A stretch of DNA of 64,000 bases from Spirosoma radiotolerans (lineage in GTDB: Bacteria; Bacteroidota; Bacteroidia; Cytophagales; Spirosomataceae). Positions 41,124 to 49,755 of this stretch are shown here, one piece after another. The stretch spans positions 2,356,001 through 2,420,000 of the forward strand of contig NZ_CP010429.1 of the NCBI RefSeq assembly GCF_000974425.1, in the 5' to 3' direction. Every line of letters begins with the position of its first letter. Position 1 is the stretch's first letter. The notes under the pieces are model-generated. The model made no database searches. It saw nothing but the letters and a program-made list of their open reading frames with translations, and was not told where the DNA came from. The position numbers were made by a program, and so were the translations under genes.

Positions 41124-41222
41124 GTGGTATTCGGTTTACGGTTTGTGGTTTACGATTTGTTGACCGCTGGCGGACCGGCGAACGCAATTCATGCCAACCA
41201 CAAACCGAATACCGAATACCAG
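41124..41222. repeat. Simple-sequence palindrome before nuoH
   Basis: The left arm 41124-41150 (GTGGTATTCGGTTTACGG then TTTGTGGTT) is complementary at 24 of 27 positions to 41196-41222 (AACCACAAACCGAATACC then GAATACCAG). The 45-base loop has the unrelated CGGACCGGCG palindrome. Words GGTTTGTGGT and ATTCGGT are repeated imperfectly in tandem from 41096 on. It fills the 132-bp space between nuoH and asnS. Confidence 0.75.
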
Positions 41223-41224
41223 TT

Positions 41225-42694
41225 TTAAAATTCGGCAGTTTTGGGGGCGCGGGGGAACGGAATGACATCGCGGATGTTGCCCATACCCGTGACGAACAGC
41301 ACCAGTCGCTCAAAGCCGAGGCCGAAACCAGCGTGGGGTGCCGAGCCAAACCGACGCGTATCCAGATACCACCACAGCGCTTCGGGTTCAATGCCGACCT
41401 CGTGCATCCGGGCGGTGAGTTTGTCCAGGTCATCTTCCCGCTGCGAACCACCAATAATTTCGCCGATGCCGGGAAACAACACGTCCATGGCGCGAACGGT
41501 TGGGCCAAATACTTCGCCACGGGCGCCAACCGCCGACTCGGTGTCCTGCTTCATGTAGAACGCCTTGATTTCGCGGGGGTAGTTGGTCAGAATCACCGGT
41601 TTTTTGAAGTGCTTCTCCACCAGGTACCGCTCGTGTTCCGATTGTAAATCGACGCCCCAGCCAACTTCGTACTGGAACTGCCCTTTTTTTGCGGGTTTTG
41701 AGTTGATTAGAATGTCGATGGCTTCTGTATACGTGAGCCGGACAAAATCATTGCTGATCACAAACTGGAGTTTTTCCAGCAGACCCAGCTCGCTCTGTTC
41801 TTCTTTCTTTTTGGTCTTTTCTTCCTCTTTCAGGCGATTATCCAGAAAGGCCAGATCGTCGGCGCAGTGTTGCAGTGCATACCGAATAATGGTTTTCAGG
41901 AAGTCTTCGGCCAGGTTCATGTTGTCCTCCAGTTCGAAGAAAGCCATTTCGGGCTCAATCATCCAGAACTCAGCGAGGTGGCGAGTCGTATTGGAATTCT
42001 CGGCCCGGAACGTTGGTCCGAAAGTATAAATTTTGCCCAGTGCCATAGCGCCCAGCTCACCTTCCAACTGACCCGATACGGTGAGGTTGGTTTCGCGACC
42101 GAAGAAATCCTGGCTATAATCAACCTTGCCGTCTTCGGTTAAGGGTGGTTTGGTCGCATTTAGGGTTGTAACGCGAAACATTTCGCCTGCTCCTTCGGCA
42201 TCAGACGCCGTGATGATGGGCGTGTTGAGGTAATAGAATCCGTTGTCGTTAAAATACTGATGAACAGCAAACGCCAGCGCGTGCCGGATGCGCAGAATGG
42301 CGCTAAAGGTATTGGTTCGGGGACGCAGGTGAGCGATCTCGCGCAGAAACTCCAGCGAATGCCGTTTCGGTTGCAGCGGGTATTTTTCCGGGTCGGCAGT
42401 ACCGTAAATGGTAACAGATGAAATTTTTACTTCAACGGCTTGCCCGGCCCCCTGCGATTCAACCAACTGGCCCGTAATCGCCAGACAGGATCCGGTGGTA
42501 ATGAGCTTTAATGTCTCTTCGGGAAGTTGGCCTGCTTCGGATACCACCTGAATGTTATTGATGGTCGATCCATCATTAAGGGCAATGAAAACGGCGTTTT
42601 TGCTCTCGCGCTTGGTGCGGACCCACCCCTTTACGGTTACAGTAGTTCCGATGGGGGCAGTTTTTAATAATTGCTGAATAGGTAAATAACTCAT
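41225..42694 (-). CDS. asnS: Asparaginyl-tRNA synthetase
   Basis: A 489-residue class IIb synthetase started at 42694 ([16 protein letters not shown]); an upstream open part of 36 codons is leader. The N-terminal OB-fold binds the anticodon ([21 protein letters not shown]), motif 2 is [21 protein letters not shown] and motif 3 is [18 protein letters not shown]. Class-II motif 1 lies near residue 140. Acts in the cytoplasm to charge tRNA-Asn; the presence of a dedicated synthetase means the tRNA-dependent Asn route is not the only source. Normal length; no oddity. Confidence 0.95.
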   Translation of the reverse strand: MSYLPIQQLLKTAPIGTTVTVKGWVRTKRESKNAVFIALNDGSTINNIQVVSEAGQLPEETLKLITTGSCLAITGQLVESQGAGQAVEVKISSVTIYGTADPEKYPLQPKRHSLEFLREIAHLRPRTNTFSAILRIRHALAFAVHQYFNDNGFYYLNTPIITASDAEGAGEMFRVTTLNATKPPLTEDGKVDYSQDFFGRETNLTVSGQLEGELGAMALGKIYTFGPTFRAENSNTTRHLAEFWMIEPEMAFFELEDNMNLAEDFLKTIIRYALQHCADDLAFLDNRLKEEEKTKKKEEQSELGLLEKLQFVISNDFVRLTYTEAIDILINSKPAKKGQFQYEVGWGVDLQSEHERYLVEKHFKKPVILTNYPREIKAFYMKQDTESAVGARGEVFGPTVRAMDVLFPGIGEIIGGSQREDDLDKLTARMHEVGIEPEALWWYLDTRRFGSAPHAGFGLGFERLVLFVTGMGNIRDVIPFPRAPKTAEF

Positions 42695-42834
42695 ACGAAA
42701 ACGGCGACCAGTATAATGGTTGTGGGCGTAAAAGTACGGATTGTCGTCCGAAACGCCCATAAGTGAAAGAAACACATTTGTGGCAAGGCCGAGTTTTACC
42801 ATTGATTTAATAAGGTAGGTGCCAATTACCCGCT

Positions 42835-42842
42835 TAATTTTG
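42835..42842 (+). promoter_or_regulatory. -7 box of the SixA-like gene
   Basis: TAATTTTG fits TAnnTTTG exactly, 19 bp before the ATG at 42862. No consensus -33 TTTG is found at the usual distance. Confidence 0.45.
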
Positions 42843-42861
42843 CGTCTAATTCTTTCCAGAC

Positions 42862-43365
42862 ATGCCCATTACACTTTATATCGTTCGTCACGCCAAAGCT
42901 GAAGACCGGGCTAGTTTCATGCCGGATCACGACCGCCAGCTAACATCTGATGGTATTATTGCCGCTGCCCGAATGGGTCGTTATTTACACGACAAGACGA
43001 TTCTGCCCGATGTGATCATCAGCAGTACGGCCCCTCGGGCCAAAGACACGGCTATGGTCATGGCTGAACAAATCGGGTATGATCCGGCACAAATTCGATT
43101 GGACGGGGCTTTGTTCGATGGCGGACCAAAAGCGTATCTTGCCGCCCTGAACGCCTTACCCGATACGGTTCAGTCGGCTATGATTGTGGGGCATAACCCG
43201 GATGTGTCGTACCTGGCCGAATACCTGACGCACCAACTCATCGGGTCGATGAGCAAGGGGGCTGTAGTCGCCGTCCGGTTCGACGATGTGAGCTGGGCCG
43301 AAATGTCGGGGCGTACGGGGCATGTTTCGTTTGAAATTGGACCAAAGCAACTACCTGCCGAGTAA
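42862..43365 (+). CDS. SixA-like phosphohistidine phosphatase
   Basis: A 167-residue member of the histidine-phosphatase superfamily. The catalytic RHAKAE at residues 9-14 is followed by [10 protein letters not shown] and by [10 protein letters not shown]; the second catalytic His is in [17 protein letters not shown]. SixA in Escherichia coli removes phosphate from a phosphohistidine, for example on ArcB or NPr. No sensor kinase or PTS gene is adjacent. Next to it lies a small membrane protein (43416). Confidence 0.87.
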   Translation: MPITLYIVRHAKAEDRASFMPDHDRQLTSDGIIAAARMGRYLHDKTILPDVIISSTAPRAKDTAMVMAEQIGYDPAQIRLDGALFDGGPKAYLAALNALPDTVQSAMIVGHNPDVSYLAEYLTHQLIGSMSKGAVVAVRFDDVSWAEMSGRTGHVSFEIGPKQLPAE

Positions 43366-43415
43366 TTGATGTTATCTGTAAAACCAGCATCGCCGGTTAA
43401 ATCAAGACCACGCTT

Positions 43416-43610
43416 ATGAACCGAAACCGTCGAATCTTCATCATTGTCTTTATCGTTTTTACATCCCTCGTAATTCTAATCGCCGTCGACATGGGCCGCC
43501 GGACAACGGCTCCCTGGAACAAACGCCGGGAGGTTGAACGAGCGTTACCGATGTCAAAAGATGGTGTGGCTATCGATACGATGGCAACCGACACACTGCT
43601 TGCTCCCTAA
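43416..43610 (+). CDS. Small single-helix membrane protein
   Basis: A 64-residue protein with one transmembrane helix at residues 7-25 (IFIIVFIVFTSLVILIAVD) after an Arg-rich start (MNRNRR), then a basic, polar tail (RRTTAPWNKRREVERA). The positive-inside rule puts the N-terminus in the cytoplasm. It is 50 bp after the SixA-like gene and 6 bp before the VOC gene, which makes real expression likely. No function is recognised. Coding character is supported by the hydrophobic pattern and spacing. Confidence 0.65.
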   Translation: MNRNRRIFIIVFIVFTSLVILIAVDMGRRTTAPWNKRREVERALPMSKDGVAIDTMATDTLLAP

Positions 43611-43616
43611 AAACAT

Positions 43617-44009
43617 ATGCTTAATCTATCTGCTGTTCACCACATTGCCCTCATCTGCTCGGACTACGAAACCTCAAAGCGGTTTTATACAGAGATACTG
43701 GGACTGTCCATTCTGGGGGAGTATTTTCGGGCCGAACGGAATTCGTATAAACTGGATCTGGCGCTCAACGGCCAGTACATCATCGAACTCTTTTCGTTTC
43801 CGGATCCTCCCAAACGACCATCCCGCCCCGAAGCGCTGGGTCTTCGTCATCTGGCCTTTGCCGTCCCCGACCTGGACGCAGCCATCGCGCACCTGACTGA
43901 ACATGGCGTACCAACGGAGCCCGTTCGGGTCGATCAGCACACGGGTCGGCGCTTTACCTTCTTCGCCGACCCCGACGACCTGCCGCTGGAATTTTACGAG
44001 CAAGCGTAG
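43617..44009 (+). CDS. VOC-family (glyoxalase-like) protein
   Basis: A 130-residue vicinal-oxygen-chelate protein with two beta-alpha-beta-beta-beta modules. Metal-ligand positions appear as HHIALICSDYETSKRFY at the start, E in YIIELFSFPDPP, GLRHLAFAVPDLDAA for the second His, and DPDDLPLEFYEQ for the final Glu. It resembles YaeR/GloA2-type proteins of unknown substrate. The gene begins 6 bp after the small membrane protein. A hairpin at its 3' end separates it from the converging aminotransferase. Confidence 0.85.
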   Translation: MLNLSAVHHIALICSDYETSKRFYTEILGLSILGEYFRAERNSYKLDLALNGQYIIELFSFPDPPKRPSRPEALGLRHLAFAVPDLDAAIAHLTEHGVPTEPVRVDQHTGRRFTFFADPDDLPLEFYEQA

Positions 44010-44030
44010 AGCCGCAACCCTTTGCGGCTC
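44009..44030 (+). terminator. Hairpin after the VOC gene
   Basis: GAGCCGCAA-CCCT-TTGCGGCTC is a perfect 9-bp stem overlapping the stop codon of the VOC gene. The sequence GTAGAGCC at its left edge recurs inverted at the other end of the spacer, GGCTCTAC (44100-44107), so the convergent spacer as a whole is palindromic. Confidence 0.6.
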
Positions 44031-44105
44031 ACAGGCATCAGCAATAGGGTTGCGCCTACGAAATTTAAAAAGCCGTTCGGTACCTGAGCCGCAGGTATGC
44101 GGGCT

Positions 44106-45299
44106 CTACATGATTACCTGCGTTAACACGCGGACCAGTGCTGCGGCATCTTCGGGCGTGTTGTATAGGTGAGGGGCAATGCGTAACGCCTGCGCTCGGG
44201 CAGAGACCGACACTTTTTCGGCTTGTAGGGCTTGCTGAATCGCCATCGGATCTGCGTGGTCGGGTAGCCATACCCCAACCAGGTGATGGGCTCGCCCCTG
44301 ATGTTCATCTACCGGTTCAATTCGACAGCCTAGTGCCTCTAACGCGGGCCAGACATCACGCATGAGTGCTTCCGCGTAGGCCTGAATTCGTTCGGGTTGC
44401 CACTCATTCAGTTGGGACAGCGCGGCTTCAAGCATAGGCATTTGCAGGAAATGCGAATGTTCACCCACGTTATACCGATAGGCCTTTGGGCGGTAAATGG
44501 GCTGGTAATCCATCAGGCGGTGGAATTGGTTGCTGTCGAGCCGATTCATCCAGCCTTCTTCCAGCGGTGTGCCTTCATCGAAAGCCGGTCCGTAATAAGC
44601 CAGGCCAATCGAATAAGGTCCCATCAACCATTTATAGCCTGCACAAATGACGGCGTCGGGTTGGATGGCTGCCAGGTCGAACGGCAGGGCACCAATGGCC
44701 TGCGTACCATCGACGGCCAGCCATGCCCCCACGTCACGGGCTCGTTTGCCTACCGCTTCCAGGTCGAAGCGGGTGCCGTACATCCAGTGAACCGGCGGAG
44801 CCACAACCAGGGCCGTATCGGGACCAATGGCATCGAGCAGACGCTCATTCCAGATCGCACCTTTGGGAAATTCATCAGGGATACCCACTGTGGTCACCGT
44901 CAGACCCAGTTCGGTGCGGACACGATCCCAGGCATATACATCGCTGGGAAATTCACTGCCAACCAGTACAATGCGCTGTCCGGCCCGAATTCCCGGCTTG
45001 TTGTGCAGATTTCGTGCCACCACAGCCATGCCGTATGATACCGACGGAACAATGGCAATTCGCTCAGCATCGGGGTTGTTGACGAGCTGGGAAAACAACG
45101 CCCGGACACGCATGGCCCCACTAAAAAAATCGTCGGGGTGAAGGCCAAACGGATTGGTGTCGCGACGAATGGCGTCCAGACCGGCCTGTTCAACACGCTG
45201 GCTTAAGGGTGATCGGGTGGCGCAGTTGAGGTAGTGAATGTCTGCGGGAAGGGTAAACGTATCTTTTTGGGTGAGAAGTGTCGGAAGTGGACTCGGCAT
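44106..45299 (-). CDS. Class V aminotransferase-fold PLP enzyme
   Basis: A 397-residue fold-type I PLP enzyme of the cysteine desulfurase/isopenicillin N epimerase/kynureninase group. The PLP lysine is in ICAGYKWLMGPYSIG; GTQAIGALPFDL precedes it with the typical DGTQ (phosphate cup Asp). The usual desulfurase catalytic cysteine loop is not present, so it is not a canonical NifS/IscS. Activity and substrate are unknown; candidates are an epimerase or a lyase. Convergent to the VOC gene across a palindromic spacer. Confidence 0.85.
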   Translation of the reverse strand: MPSPLPTLLTQKDTFTLPADIHYLNCATRSPLSQRVEQAGLDAIRRDTNPFGLHPDDFFSGAMRVRALFSQLVNNPDAERIAIVPSVSYGMAVVARNLHNKPGIRAGQRIVLVGSEFPSDVYAWDRVRTELGLTVTTVGIPDEFPKGAIWNERLLDAIGPDTALVVAPPVHWMYGTRFDLEAVGKRARDVGAWLAVDGTQAIGALPFDLAAIQPDAVICAGYKWLMGPYSIGLAYYGPAFDEGTPLEEGWMNRLDSNQFHRLMDYQPIYRPKAYRYNVGEHSHFLQMPMLEAALSQLNEWQPERIQAYAEALMRDVWPALEALGCRIEPVDEHQGRAHHLVGVWLPDHADPMAIQQALQAEKVSVSARAQALRIAPHLYNTPEDAAALVRVLTQVIM

Positions 45300-45380
45300 A
45301 CGATGAAAAAGCGAAAAGGTTAATTTATTCTGGCACGACGTTTGTTTATGGTATTATGAATTCTTTAACATGAGTGGTTT

Positions 45381-45917
45381 ATGAATACCCTGTTGGGCAT
45401 TGGTTCCCGCATACGACACGATGAGTTTGGTAACGGTGTCGTTATCAACTTAAAAGCAACTGGCTATATCGTAACGTTTCATGATCATGGCGTGAAGATA
45501 CTCAAATTCGACGCGCCCCTGACGATCATTGAAGCCATTGAGCCCGACAGCGATATGGTCAGTTTGTTTGATGTCGAGCAGTCCATTACGCGGGTGCTGC
45601 AACGCTGGGTCGATCAGACGGAAGTGGTTCCGCTGGGCGATAAGTGGAAGGGTGGTAAGTTAATTCTAAAACCCGGTCGGGCCGACCTGTCGCAAAAAGA
45701 AATGCCGATCGATGCCTTCTTTCATAAAATCGTGATGGTGCGGGATCGCCTTCGGGTACTTGAGCAGCGCGTGAATGCCAGCTCGATTGATGATGAGGAA
45801 AAAGTCAATATTCAACAATATATCACCCGGATTTACGGTAGTCTGACTTCGTTCAATCTATTGTTCAAACACCAGAACCAGCAGTTTGTCGGTGAAAAAG
45901 TCAATGCAGACGCATAG
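45381..45917 (+). CDS. Conserved Bacteroidota protein, Tudor/SH3-like start and coiled coil
   Basis: A 178-residue cytoplasmic protein. Residues 1-60 resemble a small SH3/Tudor-like barrel (LGIGSRIRHDEFGNGVVIN, YIVTFHDHGVKILKF), similar to the domain at the C-terminus of UvrD/PcrA helicases. Residues 60-175 are helical and charged, with an even pattern fit for coiled coil (VMVRDRLRVLEQRVNASS, IQQYITRIYGSLTSF). It is predicted to bind nucleic acid or a polymerase-like partner, but there is no proof. A strong terminator at 45976 follows. Confidence 0.7.
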   Translation: MNTLLGIGSRIRHDEFGNGVVINLKATGYIVTFHDHGVKILKFDAPLTIIEAIEPDSDMVSLFDVEQSITRVLQRWVDQTEVVPLGDKWKGGKLILKPGRADLSQKEMPIDAFFHKIVMVRDRLRVLEQRVNASSIDDEEKVNIQQYITRIYGSLTSFNLLFKHQNQQFVGEKVNADA

Positions 45918-45975
45918 TCTGAAAAGCAAAGGGAGTGAAGTTTTTATTAAGTTTTGGGTTAGTTAGATTGGGGTT

Positions 45976-46010
45976 CCCCGCCATCGGCTTTGATGGCGGG
46001 GACTTTTTTT
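45976..46010 (+). terminator. Rho-independent terminator
   Basis: CCCCGCCATC-GGCTTT-GATGGCGGGG (10-bp GC-rich stem), followed by ACTTTTTTT. It ends the 45381 gene. Confidence 0.92.
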
Positions 46011-46102
46011 GACCGGGATTTCTTTGGTTTATTGATTTGCTGGCGCTCGCCATGATCGAAGCTAAACGTCTCGTTTAAAGGCTGCTTTTAGGAACCCATA
46101 AA

Positions 46103-47032
46103 TTAGTTCGAGTCTGGTCGGGTGGTGGGGCGGTTCCGGCTTCGTGGGTGATATTCGCGCAGGGTCTGCTGTAAATAATCCCGATCCAGGTGGGTATAAA
46201 TTTCGGTGGTCGTAATGGATTCGTGACCAAGCATTTGCTGCACCGCCCGCAGGTCAGCGCCCCCTTCGATCAGGTGCGTGGCGAACGAATGCCGGAATGT
46301 GTGCGGACTGATCGTTTTGTCGATGCCTGCCTCGGTGGCCAGCTTCTTAATGGTTGTGAATACCGAAATGCGGGATAACTGTTTCCCCCGAAGATTCAGA
46401 AAAATAGTGTCTTCGTCGCCTTTCTGAACATCCAGTTTCCGACGGACATGCTCAACATAAACCAGTGTATAATGAATCGCATCCTGACCAATCGGCACTA
46501 GCCTGACCTTATCGCCTTTGCCCAGCACCCGCACGAAGCCGTCCTGAAAATAGCAGTTAGTTAGGCGCAGGTTGAGTAATTCGGACACCCGCAAGCCTGA
46601 GCTGTACAGGACTTCGAGCATAGCGCGGTCCCGCGTGCCGCCGGGTGTGGAGAGGTCAATAGCCGCCAGCATCGCTTCGATTTCGGGAAAGCTGAGTGTG
46701 TCGGGCAGTTTACGGCCAAGTTTTGGGGCTTCCAGTAACTGAGTCGGGTCGTGCTGAAGTAGATTTTCGAGTATCAGGTACTTAAAAAACGACTTTATCC
46801 CCGACAACATTCGGGCCTGGCTGTGCGCCGATAAACCCAATTCACCCAGATACATCAGAAAATTGACCAATTCCTTTTCCGTTACCTGCATGGGCGTTCG
46901 GCTGGGGTCCGTCAGGAGTATGTATTCATAAAGTTTCTCTGCGTCGTGCAGATAAGCTTCCACCGAATTTTCGGCCAGCGACCGTTCCAGTTTTAGATAG
47001 TTCTTAAAGGCGTTTATATAACTTTGCCACAC
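46103..47032 (-). CDS. xerD: Tyrosine recombinase XerD
   Basis: A 309-residue recombinase when started at GTG 47032 (VWQSYINAFKNYLKLERSL). The frame is open 32 codons upstream, but that part translates the TTTACGGTTTGTGG repeats and is not coding. The catalytic Arg is in YSSGLRVSELLNLRL, the HxxR in HTFRHSFATHLIEGG, then HESITTTEIYTH with the second His and the Tyr nucleophile. XerCD resolve chromosome dimers at dif with FtsK. Whether this copy is chromosomal or from an integrative element cannot be decided, but the housekeeping neighbours favour chromosomal XerD. Confidence 0.92.
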   Translation of the reverse strand: MWQSYINAFKNYLKLERSLAENSVEAYLHDAEKLYEYILLTDPSRTPMQVTEKELVNFLMYLGELGLSAHSQARMLSGIKSFFKYLILENLLQHDPTQLLEAPKLGRKLPDTLSFPEIEAMLAAIDLSTPGGTRDRAMLEVLYSSGLRVSELLNLRLTNCYFQDGFVRVLGKGDKVRLVPIGQDAIHYTLVYVEHVRRKLDVQKGDEDTIFLNLRGKQLSRISVFTTIKKLATEAGIDKTISPHTFRHSFATHLIEGGADLRAVQQMLGHESITTTEIYTHLDRDYLQQTLREYHPRSRNRPTTRPDSN

Positions 47033-47046
47033 AGTTGGTTTACGGT

Positions 47047-47135
47047 TTGTGGTTTGTGGTTTACGGTTTGTAGTCTCGTTGGGCTCCTTCGCGTCAGCCA
47101 ACCGTGAACTACAAACCACAAAGCACAAACCACAA
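47047..47135. repeat. Simple-sequence palindrome between xerD and aroQ
   Basis: Arms 47047-47074 (TTGTGGTTTGTGGTTTACGG and 8 more bases) and 47108-47135 are complementary at 25 of 28 positions around a 33-base loop. It fills nearly the whole 102-bp divergent spacer, ending at the first base of the aroQ start codon. Built from the same words as the 41.1-kb element. Confidence 0.75.
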
Positions 47136-47563
47136 TGAAGTCAATCTTAATTATTAACGGCCCAAATCTGAATCTGCTAGGCAAGCGGGAGCCAACAATC
47201 TATGGCAACCGCTCGTTCGTCGATTATCTGAAAACTATCGAAGCGATGTTTCCCGAGGTGCAACTTCGGTATTTTCAGTCGAATCACGAAGGTGAATTGA
47301 TCGATAAAATTCATGAGCTTGGCTTTGAGGTCGATGGCATCGTTATTAATGCCGGTGCTTACACGCACACCTCCATCGCTATTGCCGACGCCCTATCGGC
47401 GGTTACGGCCCCGGCTGTGGAGGTACACATATCCAACGTGCACGCCCGTGAGTCGTTTCGGCACCATAGCTATCTGTCAGCAAAATGTAAAGGTGTCGTT
47501 GTTGGCTTAGGATTGATGGGCTATGAGATGGCGGTACGGTATTTAATGATGTATGAGAAATGA
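47135..47563 (+). CDS. aroQ: Type II 3-dehydroquinate dehydratase
   Basis: A 142-residue AroQ. The active-site region GPNLNLLGKREPTIYG includes the Arg and Tyr used in catalysis; the His and conserved NAGAYTHTS motif lie in the middle, and VEVHISNVHARESFRHHSYL in the lid region. It removes water from 3-dehydroquinate in the shikimate route to aromatic amino acids, as a dodecamer. Divergent from xerD with a palindromic spacer and followed by a second palindrome. Confidence 0.94.
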   Translation: MKSILIINGPNLNLLGKREPTIYGNRSFVDYLKTIEAMFPEVQLRYFQSNHEGELIDKIHELGFEVDGIVINAGAYTHTSIAIADALSAVTAPAVEVHISNVHARESFRHHSYLSAKCKGVVVGLGLMGYEMAVRYLMMYEK

Positions 47564-47587
47564 TGAATGAAGTCAGTTAGTCTGTAG

Positions 47588-47712
47588 TCCGTGGTCCGTG
47601 TCCTCTCGGACCGCTCATCCGGATGGTTTTGCTGACGCCTTTGTGGTCCGTGAAGACACGGACCACGGAGGACACGGACCACGGACACGGTAAACCACAA
47701 ACCGAATACCAC
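47588..47712. repeat. Simple-sequence palindrome after aroQ
   Basis: Left arm 47588-47605 (TCCGTGGTCCGTGTCCTC) is perfectly complementary to 47668-47685 (GAGGACACGGACCACGGA). The unit GACACGGACCACGGA is repeated in direct order at 47655 and 47671. The right flank TAAACCACAAACCGAATACC (47691-47710) is the word seen in the 41.1-kb element. It lies in the 149-bp spacer before the serC-like gene and ends at its start codon. Confidence 0.75.
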
Positions 47713-48759
47713 ATGATCACCTTCTACCCCGGCCCGTCGAAAGTATACCCGCAAGTGGCTGATTACGCGGCCGAAGCGGTGCAGCAGGGAATCGTGAGCC
47801 TGAATCACCGAAGTGCGGGTTTTATGGATGTTGTCAAGGAAACCGTTCGGCTGCTGCATGAAAAACTGGCTATTCCGGCCAATTATCATATTGCGCTGGT
47901 ATCATCAGCCACGGAATGCTGGGAAATTGTGGCGCAGTCACTGACCAAAACATCCAGCCTGCATCCCTACAGCGGGGCGTTTGGGAAGAAATGGGCCGAG
48001 TATGCCTACAAAATAAAGCCACCCGTTAGCCTCAACGAAGCGGATGTGCTGTGCCTCGTTCAGAACGAAACATCCAATGGAACACAGGTCAGCATGGAAA
48101 CGCTGGCTCAGTTCCGGCAGGATTTCTCGGCCTTAATTGCCGTGGATGCTGTATCGTCGATGGCGGGCATTCAGTTTGACTGGTCGCTGGCCGATGTCTG
48201 GTTTGCGTCAGTGCAGAAATGTTTCGGCCTTCCGGCGGGTTTGGCCGTGCTCATCTATTCGCCTGATGCACTCAAACGGGCTGAGGAAATTGGCGAGAAT
48301 GCCCATTACAATAGTCTGCTGTTTATTCACGAGAATTTCGCGAAGTTCCAGACCCCTTACACCCCGAACGGTCTGGGTATTTATATGCTGATGCGGGTAC
48401 TGCAACAGGTGCCACCCATTGCCATAGTTGAAAAAATCACAAAAAAACGGGCCAGCGACTGGTATTCTTTTTTCGCTGGATCTGGGTCAGATTTGGGCCT
48501 GCGCACTGGTTTATCGGACAGGGCAGAGGCTGCGGTCAATCTCCTGATTAACGATCCAGCTCTTCGGTCCGACACGGTGATCGCCGTAGAAGGTTCTGAA
48601 AAGACTATAAAAGACATCAAACAGGCTGCTTATCAGGCCGGTATCATTCTTGGCAATGGCTATGGCGATTGGAAGAACACAACCTTCCGAATCGCTAACT
48701 TTCCCGCCATTACGGATGAGGAGATTGGAACCTTAATGGCATTTCTTCGGTCATATTAA
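47713..48759 (+). CDS. Class V aminotransferase, phosphoserine aminotransferase-like
   Basis: A 348-residue PLP aminotransferase started at MITFYPGPSKVYPQ (47713); the open frame 30 codons upstream covers a palindrome. The start motif PGPSKVYPQV, SLNHRSAGFMDVVKETV and the PLP Lys in FASVQKCFGLPAGLA resemble SerC. It is also similar to alanine-glyoxylate type enzymes. Likely SerC for serine synthesis, but neighbouring aroQ gives no support. Called serC-like. Confidence 0.8.
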   Translation: MITFYPGPSKVYPQVADYAAEAVQQGIVSLNHRSAGFMDVVKETVRLLHEKLAIPANYHIALVSSATECWEIVAQSLTKTSSLHPYSGAFGKKWAEYAYKIKPPVSLNEADVLCLVQNETSNGTQVSMETLAQFRQDFSALIAVDAVSSMAGIQFDWSLADVWFASVQKCFGLPAGLAVLIYSPDALKRAEEIGENAHYNSLLFIHENFAKFQTPYTPNGLGIYMLMRVLQQVPPIAIVEKITKKRASDWYSFFAGSGSDLGLRTGLSDRAEAAVNLLINDPALRSDTVIAVEGSEKTIKDIKQAAYQAGIILGNGYGDWKNTTFRIANFPAITDEEIGTLMAFLRSY

Positions 48760-48849
48760 TCTCGTGTGCAGCTTAAATAGCCACGTACGAGATTAATTAT
48801 CAACTTATTAGTCTTCCCTGGACGTGGCCGTCCCGGTTATGCCACCATC

Positions 48850-49425
48850 ATGTTTAGTTTCAAAGAAACGGTTTCCGTTACACTCATCCTTTTTTCCGTG
48901 ATCGACGTTGTCGGCTCACTTCCCGTTATTATTGATCTGCGCAAGAAAGCCGGTAAAATCGAATCTGAACGGGCAACGTTTGCTTCCGGGGTTTTAATGA
49001 TCTCCTTTCTGTTCGTTGGCGAGCGGATTCTAAAATTATTTGGCGTCGATGTTGCTTCGTTTGCGGTAGCGGGCGCCCTGATTATTTTTCTGATCGGGCT
49101 GGAGATGATCTTGGGCCGAACAATTTTTAAATCGGAGGTATCGACTGGCGGGGCGTCGCACATTGTGCCGATTGCGTTTCCGCTGATTGCTGGGGCCGGT
49201 ACATTAACAACTATTATTTCGCTTCGTGCTGAATACCAGACGCTCAATATTGTCATTGGCATTATTCTCAACCTGGTTTTGATTTATGTCGTCCTGAAAT
49301 CATCCGGCTGGCTGGAAAAGCAGCTAGGAGCCGGTGGGTTGGAAGTGCTGCGCAAGATATTTGGTATTATTCTGCTGGCTATTGCCATTAAACTGTTTAA
49401 AACCAATTTGATTGCCGATTTCTAA
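48850..49425 (+). CDS. MarC-family integral membrane protein
   Basis: A 191-residue MarC/UPF0056 protein with six predicted membrane helices and the family signature: TVSVTLILFSVIDVVGSLPVIIDL, GERILKLFGVDVASFAVAGALIIF, and a conserved P-I-A-F-P-L-I-AGAGT stretch (PIAFPLIAGAGTLTTII). Function in general is unclear; older reports tie E. coli MarC to antibiotic resistance, which was not confirmed. Followed by a strong terminator. Upstream 90 bp holds no gene. Confidence 0.9.
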   Translation: MFSFKETVSVTLILFSVIDVVGSLPVIIDLRKKAGKIESERATFASGVLMISFLFVGERILKLFGVDVASFAVAGALIIFLIGLEMILGRTIFKSEVSTGGASHIVPIAFPLIAGAGTLTTIISLRAEYQTLNIVIGIILNLVLIYVVLKSSGWLEKQLGAGGLEVLRKIFGIILLAIAIKLFKTNLIADF

Positions 49426-49498
49426 TCATCGGTTGGGTTCTTTATGGAACCACCAGAGCAGGACGTATTTCCCGAAATATTCGTATTTTTTTGGCCTG

Positions 49499-49544
49499 GC
49501 CCCTTTATTTCTGAGCGTTAATCGGAAATAAAGGGGCTTTTCTT
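49499..49544 (+). terminator. Rho-independent terminator of marC-like gene
   Basis: GCCCCTTTATTTC and GAAATAAAGGGGC form a perfect 13-bp stem around a 13-base loop, followed by TTTTCTT. The rest of the 330-bp gene-free stretch from 49426 to 49755 holds an AT-rich promoter region for the next gene and nothing else recognised. Confidence 0.88.
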
Positions 49545-49698
49545 GATAGACCCGTTAAGATTATAAACTGATAAAAAATGTGGCTAAATGTTGTAATTTA
49601 CTGTACCAAACGAATTAAAATTATAATATTTCCGTAAAATCAATAAGAAATACGGTTAAATGCCCCGGAAGCATTTATTTTTTATTGCAAAGCCGTAC

Positions 49699-49706
49699 TA
49701 TATTTG
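49699..49706 (+). promoter_or_regulatory. Putative -7 box of the GSII gene
   Basis: TATATTTG fits TAnnTTTG exactly, 49 bp before the ATG at 49756, in an AT-rich region. No good -33 box is seen. Confidence 0.45.
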
Positions 49707-49755
49707 CTGAAAGTATTGTGACAAAACCCCAATTCAATTAATCCACTTGTACATC

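Noticed and set aside
47033..47128. An N-terminal extension of XerD by 32 residues
   Set aside because: The added residues (ETTNRKPQTTNRKP) are translation of the TTTACGGTTTGTGG palindrome. XerD of usual size starts at the GTG at 47032.
47623..47712. A 30-codon extension of the phosphoserine aminotransferase-like gene
   Set aside because: The extension covers the GGACACGGACC palindrome; the typical start of the enzyme MITFYPGPSK lies at 47713.
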